NCBI RefSeq assembly: GCF_000026945.1
Contig: NC_012867.1
Span: forward strand, 1,996,501-2,060,500
Direction: 5' to 3'
Source: Candida dubliniensis CD36
Lineage: Eukaryota; Ascomycota; Pichiomycetes; Serinales; Debaryomycetaceae
Length of the DNA stretch: 64,000 nt
Under the pieces are notes generated by a model. That model searched no databases. It was not told the DNA's origin and saw only the letters and a list, made by a program, of their open reading frames with translations. Position 1 is the stretch's first letter, and each line of letters opens with the position of its first letter. Position numbers and translations under genes: made by a program. Shown one piece after another: positions 1 through 10,266 of the stretch.

Positions 1-428
1 TCACCTATTCCATTAAATGCTCCTTTATTATAACTTGGTATTTTAATCACTTCCCAACCACCATTAGATTGTTTGCACTTTTTGTAATTATTGATCAATT
101 TATTAAATGTATCACTTAATAATGTCAATTCATGAGTTCCTGGTAATCCTCTACCTTTTAATAATGGATTTTTTGTGGTATTATTAAGTTTATCTTGATC
201 AGATTTACATAAATAAAAATCATCCATTGAAAATTGAATGGTATTTAATTGATATGGATGATGATGTTGATGATATTTGGATTTTAAATAATTATATAAT
301 TGATTAGTTAAATATGATTTACCTGATCCTTGAGGTCCACTAATATTAATAATTAATGGTTCATTGAAATCATATTTTTGTATTTGATCATCTATGAAGT
401 CAGTTGATATAGATAAGGTGTCATCCAT
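1..428 (-). CDS. TDA10: TDA10-like P-loop kinase (5' part only; 3' end beyond the left edge)
   Basis: Read on the minus strand from the ATG at 428, the protein starts MDDTLSIS and reaches a Walker A loop, GPQGSGKS, near residue 35. A Q-rich, H-rich kinase-like stretch then runs off the window. This layout, a short N-terminus then I-N-I-S-G-P-Q-G-S-G-K-S, is that of the yeast ATP-binding protein YGR205W/Tda10, related to plant glycerate kinase; its substrate is not firmly known. The next gene is the ETF-beta gene, and in S. cerevisiae YGR205W and YGR207C (CIR1) are also near neighbours, which supports the call. No in-frame ATG lies just upstream of 428. The C-terminus is not in the window. Family assignment is fairly sure; function is not. 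Confidence 0.75.
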   Translation of the reverse strand, partial: MDDTLSISTDFIDDQIQKYDFNEPLIINISGPQGSGKSYLTNQLYNYLKSKYHQHHHPYQLNTIQFSMDDFYLCKSDQDKLNNTTKNPLLKGRGLPGTHELTLLSDTFNKLINNYKKCKQSNGGWEVIKIPSYNKGAFNGIG

Positions 429-685
429 GAGGCCCTGCAAACTTGTTGAAGAATATTTTATGGGTGGTGATGGATGTGTTTATGTTTGTGGGGCAGAAGA
501 GAAGATCAAAAAATATCAACAAAAATCCAAAACCACAATTTTCATTTCTTTTACCCGGTTTATATTTATATATATATATACGTATTTAACTATTCATGAG
601 GCCAATACAAGTATTTCTTGAATAAACTGTCTAATTATTTATAAGGCCAATACAAGAATTGCTCTATCAAGCAATACTTCTTTCT

Positions 686-1468
686 TTAGATAGCTTTTAA
701 TTCTTTTAATTTTTCAATTAATTGATCAACATTTTCAACTTTAACACCTGCTTGTCTACTTGGAGGTTCTTCAATTTTCAAAATTTCCAATTTATTTTCA
801 ATTTTATCAATACCTAAATCTTGTGGTTTCAATTTATTTAATGGTTTCTTTTTAGCTTTCATAATATTTTGTAATGATGCATATCTTGGTTCATTTAATC
901 TTAAATCAGTAGTTATAATCATTGGTAATTTACTTTTCAAAATATCTTCACCACCATCAATTTCTCTAGTGACAAAAACTTCATTATTTTGATCAGGGTT
1001 AATTTCAATTTTTGATGCATTGGTAGCTTGAGGCCAATTCAATAATCCTGCTAATATTTGTCCAGTTTGATTAAAATCATCATCAATTGATTGTTTCCCT
1101 AAAATAACTAAATTAGATTTCTCCTTTTCAACAATTTTTTTAATTAATTTAGCAACTTGTAATGGTTCAACATCATTATCAGTAGTTGTTTCAATTAATG
1201 TAGAATTATCTGCTCCTTTAGCTAAAGCAGTACGTAAAATATCTTGAGATTTTAATGGACCAATTGAGACCGCATGAATATTTTCTACTAAATCTTGATT
1301 ATTTTCTCGAAGTCTTAATGATTCTTCTAAAGCAATATCACAAAATGGATTAATACTGAATTTAACTCCCTTGGTTTCTATACCAGTACCAGTTTTGTTG
1401 ATTCTTGGTTTAATGGCAAAATCAATAACTCTTTTCACAGGTACTAAAATTCTCAATTTAGAAGACAT
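686..1468 (-). CDS. CIR1: Electron transfer flavoprotein beta subunit
   Basis: A 260-residue protein, the usual ETF-beta length. It starts with the family's ILVPVKRVID motif (residues 7-16) and carries the ETF-beta signature near residues 168-205: V-T-R-E-I-D-G-G-E-D, then K-L-P-M-I-I-T-T-D-L-R-L-N-E-P-R-Y. Known role: with the alpha subunit it forms the FAD/AMP-binding mitochondrial matrix carrier that passes electrons from acyl-CoA and other dehydrogenases to ETF-ubiquinone oxidoreductase. No clear cleavable presequence is visible, as is common for beta subunits. Complex I and COQ9 genes lie within 13 kb. The upstream spacer (1469-1804) carries its promoter. Confidence 0.93.
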   Translation of the reverse strand: MSSKLRILVPVKRVIDFAIKPRINKTGTGIETKGVKFSINPFCDIALEESLRLRENNQDLVENIHAVSIGPLKSQDILRTALAKGADNSTLIETTTDNDVEPLQVAKLIKKIVEKEKSNLVILGKQSIDDDFNQTGQILAGLLNWPQATNASKIEINPDQNNEVFVTREIDGGEDILKSKLPMIITTDLRLNEPRYASLQNIMKAKKKPLNKLKPQDLGIDKIENKLEILKIEEPPSRQAGVKVENVDQLIEKLKELKAI

Positions 1469-1804
1469 CTTGGCTGGTTGGTGGGTTGGTGATTATCTTC
1501 CAGATTTAAAAAAGAATTGATGAATCACCGAATTGAATTTTTTTTTTTTTTTTTTTTTTTTTTGCTTTGCTTTTGTTGGTTCTGTTGAAAAATTGAAATC
1601 TTCAATAAATTCTCACTCATTACGTCCTCCTATATCGGCTTTCATGATTTGTTTTAATAGCAGATATATTCAATTACGATATTACGATATTTTATTCTTT
1701 CTTTTTTTTATCACAATAAACCTTGTCTTAAACCTATAAATATTAGAAGTAAACAGTAAACAGTAAGCAGTAAAGCATGTCGGCACTCTACCCCCTTTTT
1801 TTTT
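1469..1804. other. Spacer between CIR1 start and STU2 end
   Basis: No gene seen. It holds a T-run of about 26 bases near 1538-1563, an A/T-rich stretch, and the 3' flank of STU2. The promoter of the minus-strand ETF-beta gene must lie here. Confidence 0.6.
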
Positions 1805-4456
1805 TTATTCAATATTTAATGGTGACCGAGTTCTAGCTTTCATTCTCTCAATTCTAGCTTTTAATTGCAATGTAACTTCAGCAGCACGTTTCCAATCAGC
1901 TCCATTATCAATATCCATTGATTCTCGACGACTAGATGATGTTAATGAACTAGTACTACTACCATAATTAACACTAGAACGGAAACTATTGGTAGGTCTT
2001 GAAATATTCATGCCAGTAGCACCAATAGGAGCACCAGGAGTATTAGTGGTGGTATTGCTATGGAAATTAGGATTAGCTGCACCACCACCTCCAAGATTAT
2101 TATTTTCTTCACCACCAATTGATAACCGTTTAACTCCTGTACTAATATCACTAGGAGCAAATTTACTAGGGCTTGGTTTATAAAAACTATTTCTGGAATT
2201 ATTACTACTACTAATATTACTTCTTTCAAATGCAAGATTGGATTGTTCTAATCGATTAATTTCTCTTTCTTGTTCCAAATCTTTAATTCTATAATTTGCC
2301 TTTTCAAGTTCTGATTTCAAATTATTTATATGGGTATCCTTATGATTAGTAGTAATGGTGGCATTTCTTTTTTCATTAGATAATTCACGTTTAATTGATT
2401 CAATTTCTTCTCGATAATTATTATTAGATTCTTCTAATAATTTAATAGTTTTCAAATGCAGTTCTTGTTGGTTTTTATAATTTTGAACTTCTTCTTGTAA
2501 TTTAGTTATTTGTTGTTTTAAAAGATTCATTTCTTCCATCAGGGCACCAGATGTAGGTGTTGGTGGTACTTGTTGCGACAAGGACGACACTTCTCCAGAA
2601 GAATCTTGTGTGGCGTTTGTAGGTGGTCGCAAATTGGGGATATTTGGTTTAGCTAATGATCTAGCAGTCATTCCTCTTCCATTTTTCACTTCATCACGTT
2701 TAGCAGGAGAACTTGCAGTACGTTTTGCAGGAATAGTCGAAGATGCACCACTAACTTTTCTATCTTGTGATTTAGAAGACGATGATAATGATGGTGGTGG
2801 TCTCATTGTTGAAGAAGAAGCTCCACCAGCAGTACTAACATTTCTTGATCCACTAGCAACAGAAGACAGCTTACTTGTCATAGTTGTTTTCACTTGAGCA
2901 GTATTCTCATAATAATCATTAATCTTGTTTTTCCTATTTTCATCAACTTTTTCAAGAAATGGATTCAATTCTCTAGGGCCAGTTATTTTCATTAAAGTAC
3001 CAATCATTTCTGTGGCAGCTTGACGAATTGGTTCTTGAGATTCCGATAATAACTTTATACCAATTTCCATAATTGCATCAATTTCAGAAGTTTTCGGTGG
3101 TACTTTAGTTGAAGATAAACATCTTTTAACAAAATTAGCTGAAGCAATTTTATTTTGCGGGGTTTTCAATTTCATCCCATTAATTGCTTCATCAAGTATC
3201 CCATTACCAAACCCTGATAATTTGAAAAGTGCATCCAATACATTATCTAACGCCATGGCCACAGCAGGTTTCTTTTCTTTAAGTCTTTCCACCACTGGAG
3301 CTAAAACCACTGGTTGATACCGGGAGAATTCATCACCTAATCCTTTAATAACAAACTCAATACAATTAGCCGCTAATTGGACAACTTGAATATTGGCATC
3401 ATTCATACATTTGGCCCAAATTCTCAACACAGGTAAATAATCATCAGTAGTAACTAATTTAGGAGATTTTTCTAAAATGGGGATTATCTCTTCCAAAACT
3501 TCTTTTCTATCTTTCCATTTAGATGATGAAATTCTTGTTTCAAAATCACTAGGGAATTTATTTAAAACTTCAACTGGATCAACAAATTCTAATGGATCAT
3601 ATTCATTATTATCTTCAGAAACACCACCATTGGCATCTGACATTTCAACATCATCGATATCACCATCTTCACCTGCAGCAGCAGCTGCTGCTGCTGCTTC
3701 TTGTTCTCTTCTTTCAATTTCTTCTCTTTGCTTTTTAGTATACCTTTTTTGTTCTGGGGTTTTCCCCTTTTCCTTTTCAAATGCTGCTGATAAATCTTTT
3801 TGTTGTACTGGTTTTAAATCTGAAAATAACGCGTTGATTAATGCATCACCCATCCATCTATATAGTTCAATAGTAAGTTTGGTAGTTTCATTTCTAACAT
3901 TTTTATCGGCATGAGCAAATAATTTACTTAAATAAGGAACAATTGGTTTAGGTGATATAATTTTACAACCAAAATTTTCAATAATTGACGCCAAACAATT
4001 TACACAACCGGTGACTAATTTAGGTAATCGATTAGTTAAATAAGGTAAAATATCTTCCACAATAGAATTTGGATCATTAGAAATTTCAATCATTAATAAA
4101 ATTGATTCAATACTCCATTCTTTAGTGTTTTTCCTTGATGATAATAACCCTTTTTCACAAATTGATCCAACTATACCTAAATTTTTCAATTTTGATACAT
4201 TGGCGGCATTACCACCAAAAATTAAAAATTTATTAAAAGCATTATAACCAGTTTCTTGAGCAACAACATTAGAATCAAGTAACATTTTTTTTAAATTATC
4301 CAAGGGGAAATTAATAAAAATTGGATCCATTTCATTACGAGAATTTTCAATATTGGTTGCTAATTCTTCATAAGCTTGTAATCTAACTTTCCAAACTTTA
4401 TGAGTTAATCTTTCTTCTAATGATAAATTAGAATAATCTTCTTCTTCAGTAGACAT
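1805..4456 (-). CDS. STU2: XMAP215/Dis1-family microtubule-associated protein Stu2
   Basis: 883 residues, close to yeast Stu2 (888). The N-terminus opens with S-L-E-E-R-L-T-H-K-V-W-K-V-R-L-Q-A-Y-E-E-L, the first helix pair of a TOG domain. TOG1 covers roughly 1-245 and TOG2 about 300-560 (S-S-K-W-K-D-R-K-E-V-L-E-E repeats the TOG helix motif). Between them is an Ala/Glu-rich linker. A Ser/basic linker (about 560-650) follows, then a heptad coiled coil (about 655-760) for dimerisation and a Ser/Asn-rich tail ending in a conserved R-I-E-R-M-K-A-R helix. Known role: a plus-end microtubule polymerase acting at kinetochores and spindle poles. Two TOG domains per chain plus a coiled coil is the fungal form. 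Start chosen at MSTEEEDY; no upstream alternative is better. Confidence 0.95.
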   Translation of the reverse strand: MSTEEEDYSNLSLEERLTHKVWKVRLQAYEELATNIENSRNEMDPIFINFPLDNLKKMLLDSNVVAQETGYNAFNKFLIFGGNAANVSKLKNLGIVGSICEKGLLSSRKNTKEWSIESILLMIEISNDPNSIVEDILPYLTNRLPKLVTGCVNCLASIIENFGCKIISPKPIVPYLSKLFAHADKNVRNETTKLTIELYRWMGDALINALFSDLKPVQQKDLSAAFEKEKGKTPEQKRYTKKQREEIERREQEAAAAAAAAGEDGDIDDVEMSDANGGVSEDNNEYDPLEFVDPVEVLNKFPSDFETRISSSKWKDRKEVLEEIIPILEKSPKLVTTDDYLPVLRIWAKCMNDANIQVVQLAANCIEFVIKGLGDEFSRYQPVVLAPVVERLKEKKPAVAMALDNVLDALFKLSGFGNGILDEAINGMKLKTPQNKIASANFVKRCLSSTKVPPKTSEIDAIMEIGIKLLSESQEPIRQAATEMIGTLMKITGPRELNPFLEKVDENRKNKINDYYENTAQVKTTMTSKLSSVASGSRNVSTAGGASSSTMRPPPSLSSSSKSQDRKVSGASSTIPAKRTASSPAKRDEVKNGRGMTARSLAKPNIPNLRPPTNATQDSSGEVSSLSQQVPPTPTSGALMEEMNLLKQQITKLQEEVQNYKNQQELHLKTIKLLEESNNNYREEIESIKRELSNEKRNATITTNHKDTHINNLKSELEKANYRIKDLEQEREINRLEQSNLAFERSNISSSNNSRNSFYKPSPSKFAPSDISTGVKRLSIGGEENNNLGGGGAANPNFHSNTTTNTPGAPIGATGMNISRPTNSFRSSVNYGSSTSSLTSSSRRESMDIDNGADWKRAAEVTLQLKARIERMKARTRSPLNIE

Positions 4457-4969
4457 GATTGATAGTTAGAGGGGATAATGAAGGAAGGAAAGGTGGTTTT
4501 GTTGATCTTGAAAAGAAGAAGAAAAGGGTGTTGTATTTGTTTATACTTTTTAGACGCCAAAAATATTTTTTTTTTTTTTTTTTTTGTTTTGATTTTGATT
4601 TTGATTTTGATTTCTCTCCCTCGTCTGGCATTGGATTGGATTGGACTTGGACTTGGACTTGGATTTGGACTTGATTCTATTCCAATGGACTATTCCCCTT
4701 TTTCTATTGTTATCTTATTCCAATTATTCATTCAATGTTTTATTATCTCCTCCTTCCTTGTTCTCCTTCATTATTAATTAGAAGAAAGATCTATTCTAGA
4801 AATGTTATTAAACTAAAATATCTAACATCAAATACAAACAGAAAACATACAACAATTTAAACATATTTCTTATAAACTGGGCTATATAATTCTACCTTTT
4901 TCATTCATTACAAAATGATCTAATAAATATCATGTAAACCACCCATGTTAAGTTATTCTATTTATTCTG
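4457..4969. other. Spacer, STU2 promoter and 3' flank of the pogo-like gene
   Basis: No gene seen. Contains a T-run (4566-4584), a short GATTTT repeat (4590-4612) and a GGACTT-type hexamer repeat (about 4636-4674). Open frames across this stretch are low-complexity only. Confidence 0.6.
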
Positions 4970-6601
4970 TCAATGGTATAAATTGTTTTTATAATCATCA
5001 AGATGTATTAATTTATAATATGTCAGACCAGTAAAAGTTACCCAATTTTCATGAATAAGTTTTTCTTTATATTTTCTATCTTGAATATATTCTAAAAGTT
5101 GGGACTTACTCCATTTCGTCATTGGCGGTTCATGCTTTTCCTCTAGTTTTTGTACTTGTTTTTGTATTTCAGTAATTCTTTGATTATATTCAATCAGATC
5201 TTTATTAATTTGTTCATATATATATTCAGATGGATTCAATAATTCAATAGGATTTATGGGATAAAATCCCGAGGTTTCCCAATTATAAACAATATTATTT
5301 CTAGTTAAATTAATTGCTCTAGCTTGCCAATATTTATGAACAAAGAATTTTTGATGCATTGAAATAGTATCAGTTGCAGTTGGAGGGCTGTTCTTATTAA
5401 TGATCACATTATTACCGAAATAACGATTATTTAATCTTGTTAATTTTGTGTGGTCAAGTCTTATGCTGCCGTTGGTGGAGCTAATCTTGAATACTGGTAT
5501 AATATGATGGGAATAAATTGGTAAAAATATTAGAATAATACCATGTTGATAACAAATTTGTTCTACTTGATTAGCAATTTCTTTAAACCATTCCTGTTCA
5601 TGCATCAAAAGTATACATTTTCCATTGATGTATTTGCTTTTTAGATAAGGGATGAAAATATTAAGTAACCATTGAATAAATAATATACCTTTTGAATGGC
5701 CATCCAGTGATAAAGCATATATCCATTTGGGCCTATCATCATAAATCCAACCACAATCAATCTCCAAATGATTTTTATTGAAAATGAATCCTGGATGCAT
5801 GACTTCACCAGTAGCACTAGTACATTCAATAATTGTACATTTATTAGGCGGTAAATCTTCAATAGTAGGTGGAGTTGGAATATTAGCTTTATTCTTATAT
5901 CCACTCATGACTAGATTTGAAATTGAATATTCAATAGGATTATTATCTAAACTATAAATGGTTTCATCATAATTGAATATATTTCCTTGAGGAATTTGAT
6001 ATTGAGATACATTATTATTAAATTCTTGAATAAATTTCCCAACCAGTGGAATTGTTGGTCCAATGATTTTTTGAATGGAACTTTTTCCTTTATCAACAAT
6101 TGGTAAATTAGGATGTCTTTCTTGCAAACGTTTAATCCATGAATAATCGAATCCTCTCGGCAGTTCTTGATTATTTTCTTTCCGTTGCTTTGATAATGAT
6201 AAAAATATTTCAACATATTCCCTAACATCATTTTTACTTCGTGGATAACCAGCATGATACGATTCTAATATCCAGTTAACTATATGATCTTCTTGATACT
6301 GGGAAAACACTCGTCCACTTGCAGAGGCTTTGTTTTGGAGTACCTCACCATTTAATCGGGAATTCAATGCTTCATAGCTGACATTATATTTACAGATTGC
6401 GTCATTAATATTTGACAATTTCCCAGTGTTTAAATCATTCAAAGCTAATTTAATACGATATTCATGAGCATCATCTTCATCTTGTGGTGGTGGAGATGGT
6501 TCTGCTGCTGCTACAGATGCCAGTGGTCCTGGGGCTGGTTCTGGTCCTGGTGCTGCAGGCGGCTGTGGTGGTTGTTCTCTTGTTTCTTGATTTGCAAACA
6601 T
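4970..6601 (-). CDS. Transposase-derived protein, CENP-B/pogo type with degenerate DDE domain
   Basis: About 543 residues from the M at 6601; an upstream in-frame ATG at 6631 would add ten mostly hydrophobic residues. Order: Pro/Ala/Glu-rich N-terminus (1-45); a psq-like helix-turn-helix (about 46-90, with L-N-D-L-N-T-G-K-L-S-N-I-N-D-A-I); a CENP-B-type second DNA-binding domain (about 95-170, Q-Y-Q-E-D-H-I-V-N-W-I and S-W-I-K-R-L-Q-E-R-H-P); a DDE_1-like core (about 190-410); and a charged C-terminal coiled coil. The first catalytic Asp survives in F-N-Y-D-E-T. The usual L-L-x-D-G motif reads L-L-M-H-E, and the third acidic position after L-P-I-Y-S-H-H-I-I-P is lost. It is therefore probably a host DNA-binding protein derived from a transposase, as known for CENP-B and yeast Pdc2/Rag3. 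No terminal inverted repeats were seen. Target unknown. Confidence 0.8.
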   Translation of the reverse strand: MFANQETREQPPQPPAAPGPEPAPGPLASVAAAEPSPPPQDEDDAHEYRIKLALNDLNTGKLSNINDAICKYNVSYEALNSRLNGEVLQNKASASGRVFSQYQEDHIVNWILESYHAGYPRSKNDVREYVEIFLSLSKQRKENNQELPRGFDYSWIKRLQERHPNLPIVDKGKSSIQKIIGPTIPLVGKFIQEFNNNVSQYQIPQGNIFNYDETIYSLDNNPIEYSISNLVMSGYKNKANIPTPPTIEDLPPNKCTIIECTSATGEVMHPGFIFNKNHLEIDCGWIYDDRPKWIYALSLDGHSKGILFIQWLLNIFIPYLKSKYINGKCILLMHEQEWFKEIANQVEQICYQHGIILIFLPIYSHHIIPVFKISSTNGSIRLDHTKLTRLNNRYFGNNVIINKNSPPTATDTISMHQKFFVHKYWQARAINLTRNNIVYNWETSGFYPINPIELLNPSEYIYEQINKDLIEYNQRITEIQKQVQKLEEKHEPPMTKWSKSQLLEYIQDRKYKEKLIHENWVTFTGLTYYKLIHLDDYKNNLYH

Positions 6602-7093
6602 ATTGCTTAAAAAGAAAAGAAAATTTACCATGTATTATTAAATTGAAAAAAATTGGAAAAGAAATGAAGAGTGAAAATGTGATCGTATTTGTTGTAAGTT
6701 TGTAGGTTTGTGGGTTTGTAGGTTTGTGGGTTACTAACTCTATTTCAAGGCGGATTAGTAGAGAGTTTGTGGTGTGAGAGCTCAAGCCAAGTGTTTCATA
6801 TATTGTACTTTATTAATTAATTTCCTGCCCTGAAAATTATGAGGCGATTGAATTTTATGCATTGAATAGGTAGGTGTGTCTTTTTCTTACATTTATTAAT
6901 AATAATATGCTCTTTAAATAATATGAAATGTACATACAGTACTAATTACAGCTTTATTCCCCAAAAAAATCCTCCAAATTGTTAACTGTTCTTCCCCTTA
7001 TTTATTTTTTTTTAAGGTTGAGACTAGTAGGTGGTGGGGGTAGGATTATACATTCTTTTCTCTTTATTATTGTTGTTGATTTTGTTTTTATTT
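6602..7093. other. Spacer upstream of the transposase-derived gene
   Basis: No gene seen. Short GTTTGTGG repeats at about 6697-6732; otherwise AT-rich promoter-like DNA. It also holds the 3' flank of the complex I gene. Confidence 0.55.
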
Positions 7094-7714
7094 TTATTTC
7101 TGTTTTTGTTGACCATATTTAGCATATATTTCATCTAATGGTTTCAATTCAAACCCCCAATTTTCTTCACCTTCTCTAGTAATATAATATTTTTTTAAAT
7201 CAATTTGATGATAAGGATGATAAGTCAAATTAAACCAAGGAATAACAAATAATAAAGCATGACTATATTGAGAATTTCTATTAGAAATATCTTTATTTCT
7301 ATCATCTAATTTACTTAAATTTTCATTATAAGGTAAAATTCCTTGACTTAATTTTTTTTTAATTTCAAATCGATCTAATTTAACTTCTCGATGATTTTCT
7401 CTCCAACCAAGAAATCTTTGACTTGATTTAACATAATTTAAACAAAATCCTCCAAAAAATCCAAGTAAGGTAGAAACTCTTAATGTAATTGGATTAACAA
7501 CACTTGGTTTCATTCCTTTACCTTGACTAGGAACAATTTTTTCCCATAATTTCATCCCAAGTGGAAATGAAGCCGTAATGACAGCCCAATTTACATAATC
7601 GGAAAATCGGAAATATGAAACAACTCTAGTGAAATATGGATCTCCATCAATTAATTCATAATCGCTATGTAATGGTGGAGCTCTAACTGGTTGATTAGTA
7701 GCAGTATATGACAT
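7094..7714 (-). CDS. NADH:ubiquinone oxidoreductase (complex I) 21-kDa fungal accessory subunit
   Basis: 206 residues. The N-terminal part has the family pattern D-Y-E-L-I-D-G-D-P-Y-F-T-R-V-V-S-Y-F-R-F-S-D-Y, then a membrane-type segment (about 40-60) and a second glycine-rich hydrophobic stretch (about 80-96, L-L-G-F-F-G-G-F-C-L). The C-terminal half is hydrophilic with the conserved P-Y-H-Q-I-D-L-K-K-Y-Y-I-T-R-E-G-E-E-N-W-G. This fits the fungal complex I 20.9/21-kDa subunit (NUXM-like; N- and C-terminal Pfam modules for this subunit). It is expected in the inner mitochondrial membrane arm. Its presence argues against Saccharomyces, which has no complex I. The exact subunit name is from memory and less sure than the family. 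Confidence 0.82.
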   Translation of the reverse strand: MSYTATNQPVRAPPLHSDYELIDGDPYFTRVVSYFRFSDYVNWAVITASFPLGMKLWEKIVPSQGKGMKPSVVNPITLRVSTLLGFFGGFCLNYVKSSQRFLGWRENHREVKLDRFEIKKKLSQGILPYNENLSKLDDRNKDISNRNSQYSHALLFVIPWFNLTYHPYHQIDLKKYYITREGEENWGFELKPLDEIYAKYGQQKQK

Positions 7715-8137
7715 GATCTAACTTGGTTTGGTCAGTTGCTTCTTAAAACTTGTTGGTTCAAAACATTATTAGCAATGATTTTTTTTCTCTTTTACTCAAC
7801 ATTTGATTGGCGTACAAGTTGAAATAGTTGGGTAGTGTAGATACTCCCAAAAAAAAAAAAAAGAGTATCTGCCATATGGTAGCATTACCGAGATTAAGGG
7901 GATTTAATTAATTAATTAATTTGTCGTGGGAATATGACTAATTATATTAATTACTCCTGATTAATACACTACCACTTATATTATAAATATATACCGGAGC
8001 TCGCCACCTCTACTACTACTACTACCACTTATGTAGTTCTATCCTATATTCTTTTACTTATTCTTTATATGGCTTTTTCCTACCTCCTAAATCTATATGC
8101 TCAAAAAGACTAATACCCCCTTTTACTGGCTATTGAT
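7715..8137. other. Divergent promoter region
   Basis: Spacer between the divergent complex I gene and the 8138 gene. It holds an A-run (7851-7863), an ATTA tetramer run (about 7905-7922), and a CTACTA repeat near 8010-8030. No gene seen. Confidence 0.6.
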
Positions 8138-9580
8138 ATGGATCCCAATCACAACACGAATCTAGAATATATTACTGCTGACCATTTGTCGTATCCAACA
8201 TGGTTATTCACTATCCCTGGATATTTTATTCATTTATTGTTAAGTGTGGTTCGATGGTTTGATTTACAAACTTTTGTATTCATTTGCATAGTTTACATTT
8301 ATTGTTGTTATAGTTATAAACAATCAACTATGAAACAACAAACTTCATCCTTTTCTATTGGAGCTACTACTACTACTACTACTAAACGTCGGTTATCCAA
8401 GGGTAGAAATGGATCGATGTATTTACTTAATTTTGTTGATGATTTTTCTAAAGACAATACTTCAAAACAGAAACAAAAACAGAAACAAAAACGGAAACAG
8501 GGTCCTATCCCAATTTACCAATCCAGAACAAGTTTTATTTCACAATGTTATAATTTTTTTTATGAGTATATCATATCTTGTTATTCGATTTTCAGAGCTC
8601 CATCCAATAATTATTATGATTTTCCAACTACTATTGATATGAGTAAATCTCCAGTTGCTATTTTAAATTCAATTAGTCCTGTTTTGCATTCAGTACCTTT
8701 TAATTCTCAAAAGCTTAAAGTATGTTTATTTTCTTCAATGACGGATAAAACACATGAACGTCTGGTTAATCTTATTAATGATTCTATTATTCTCAATTCT
8801 TTGACTGAATTTAAGATTTGGTTATTAAAATATCTGAAACCTTCCAAAAGCTATAAGTTATCAAAAGCTAAATCTGAAGCTTATTTTGCTAAACAAGTTA
8901 GTTTATCTTTGAGCCATGTATTTAATTCTCCAGTCGCTAATAATTTATGTGAAGTTCAATTACAATTATGTGAATGGGCTCATTTGCCTTATTTACTGGC
9001 TATTCAAGCAGATATATTATTATCAATTCTTCAGAGTTCAATATGGTCTTCACAACCTTGGCTTGTTAATGCTGCTAATAAAATCTTAGAAAAATTTCCT
9101 AATATTGATTTCCACGAATTGCTTTTTAAATTAGGTCAAACTCCTTTATATGTGCCACGTGATTTTCCTTGTAATCCTCGTCGTCGTCATCGTCCAAAAT
9201 ACACCATTTTTAACCAGAGAGAAGGAGGAGAAAGAAGAAAAGAAAAAAGAAGATGGAGTGATTCAGGTATCACTAAACGTTGGACCTTGGACGACAAAGT
9301 AGTTACCTCAGGTGGTCCTACTCCTTATAAGGACTCTAATGGAACGTATAGGACATTGATTGATAAAAATGAGAATGTTGAATTTATTAATGAGAATGAT
9401 ACTGGTGGTCTAGACATTCCAGCTAAACCTATTGCTGCATCCACCCCTTTTACAAATATTACAATTGATAATGATCCTATTGATGGTGCACTTGCATCAT
9501 CTGTTATTACTGTTGAAGAAGGGTTTTCCTTAATAACTACGTCTAAAGGAAAAATACCCCTACCGCCTATTGACAATTAA
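8138..9580 (+). CDS. Uncharacterised membrane-anchored protein
   Basis: 480 residues; not recognised. Two hydrophobic segments lie near the N-terminus (about 22-38, W-L-F-T-I-P-G-Y-F-I-H-L-L-L; and 42-60, F-V-F-I-C-I-V-Y-I-Y-C-C-Y), so the protein is probably inserted in a membrane by a hairpin. A Lys/Gln-rich spacer follows (about 108-122). Then comes a globular, mostly helical part (about 180-345) with conserved-looking L-C-E-W-A-H-L-P-Y-L and S-S-Q-P-W-L-V-N-A-A-N-K-I-L. After it sit a basic cluster (R-R-R-H-R-P-K, then R-R-K-E-K-R-R) and an acidic/Ser tail. Codon use is like neighbouring genes and the frame is intact over 1.44 kb, so it is real. An in-frame CTG near 8997 would be read as Ser in this clade. 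Confidence 0.75.
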   Translation: MDPNHNTNLEYITADHLSYPTWLFTIPGYFIHLLLSVVRWFDLQTFVFICIVYIYCCYSYKQSTMKQQTSSFSIGATTTTTTKRRLSKGRNGSMYLLNFVDDFSKDNTSKQKQKQKQKRKQGPIPIYQSRTSFISQCYNFFYEYIISCYSIFRAPSNNYYDFPTTIDMSKSPVAILNSISPVLHSVPFNSQKLKVCLFSSMTDKTHERLVNLINDSIILNSLTEFKIWLLKYLKPSKSYKLSKAKSEAYFAKQVSLSLSHVFNSPVANNLCEVQLQLCEWAHLPYLLAIQADILLSILQSSIWSSQPWLVNAANKILEKFPNIDFHELLFKLGQTPLYVPRDFPCNPRRRHRPKYTIFNQREGGERRKEKRRWSDSGITKRWTLDDKVVTSGGPTPYKDSNGTYRTLIDKNENVEFINENDTGGLDIPAKPIAASTPFTNITIDNDPIDGALASSVITVEEGFSLITTSKGKIPLPPIDN

Positions 9581-9658
9581 TGTATATAAACAAAAAGCTG
9601 AATAGAATCAGGAAATTACAGATAGATATTGTGTTATGTCCTTAATACATAGAAAGGA

Positions 9659-9690
<32 letters not shown>

Positions 9691-10266
9691 TATGATAACC
9701 TGATTATATGTTGTAGGTACTATTTTTTTATTATGAATTTTTTTATCTCTTTGAATATGTTAGGGGAGAAAAGTTGTCCTAGACCTAGTTCAATGAAGAG
9801 AAAATTACCACTAATGGTAATTCAACAGTTAGAAACATACCATATGTATAACATATATAACAAAGTACTAGTGGATTGGGGTGGGGGGATGGGGGGGCGA
9901 TCTTTTTGTCTAGTAATTAATTGTCGCGCGGTAAATAATACCACCACCACCGCCACCACTAGGATAATTGTGGAGGGGGGGATATCGGGGAAAGGACAGG
10001 GACAGGCCGGAACTTGACGGGTGGCAATTAGAAAAAAACCAAAAAAAAAAAACTCAAAAATGATTTTAGGGCAATCACATACACAACTCACTCACCAATC
10101 GCCAATCACCATCTCTTAATCTTAACCCTACTAATACTACTTTATCATTAATAGTTTTGAAATCAATAATAGAAACCTCAACTACTCCCAATTGATACAT
10201 TTCTTTATAGATATTCGTGCTCCCCTTTTCCTTTTTTTTTTGGATTTTCAATTTTGACACAAGAAT
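9581..10266. other. Spacer with AAT repeat and G-rich tracts
   Basis: No gene seen. Contains an (AAT)n microsatellite (9661-9690) and two G-rich blocks on the + strand (about 9873-9900 and 9973-10009). This is the presumed promoter of the Mpv17-family gene. Short open frames across it are low complexity and were not accepted. Confidence 0.6.
9661..9690. repeat. (AAT)n microsatellite
   Basis: About ten copies of AAT/ATA just 3' of the 8138 gene. Confidence 0.9.
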
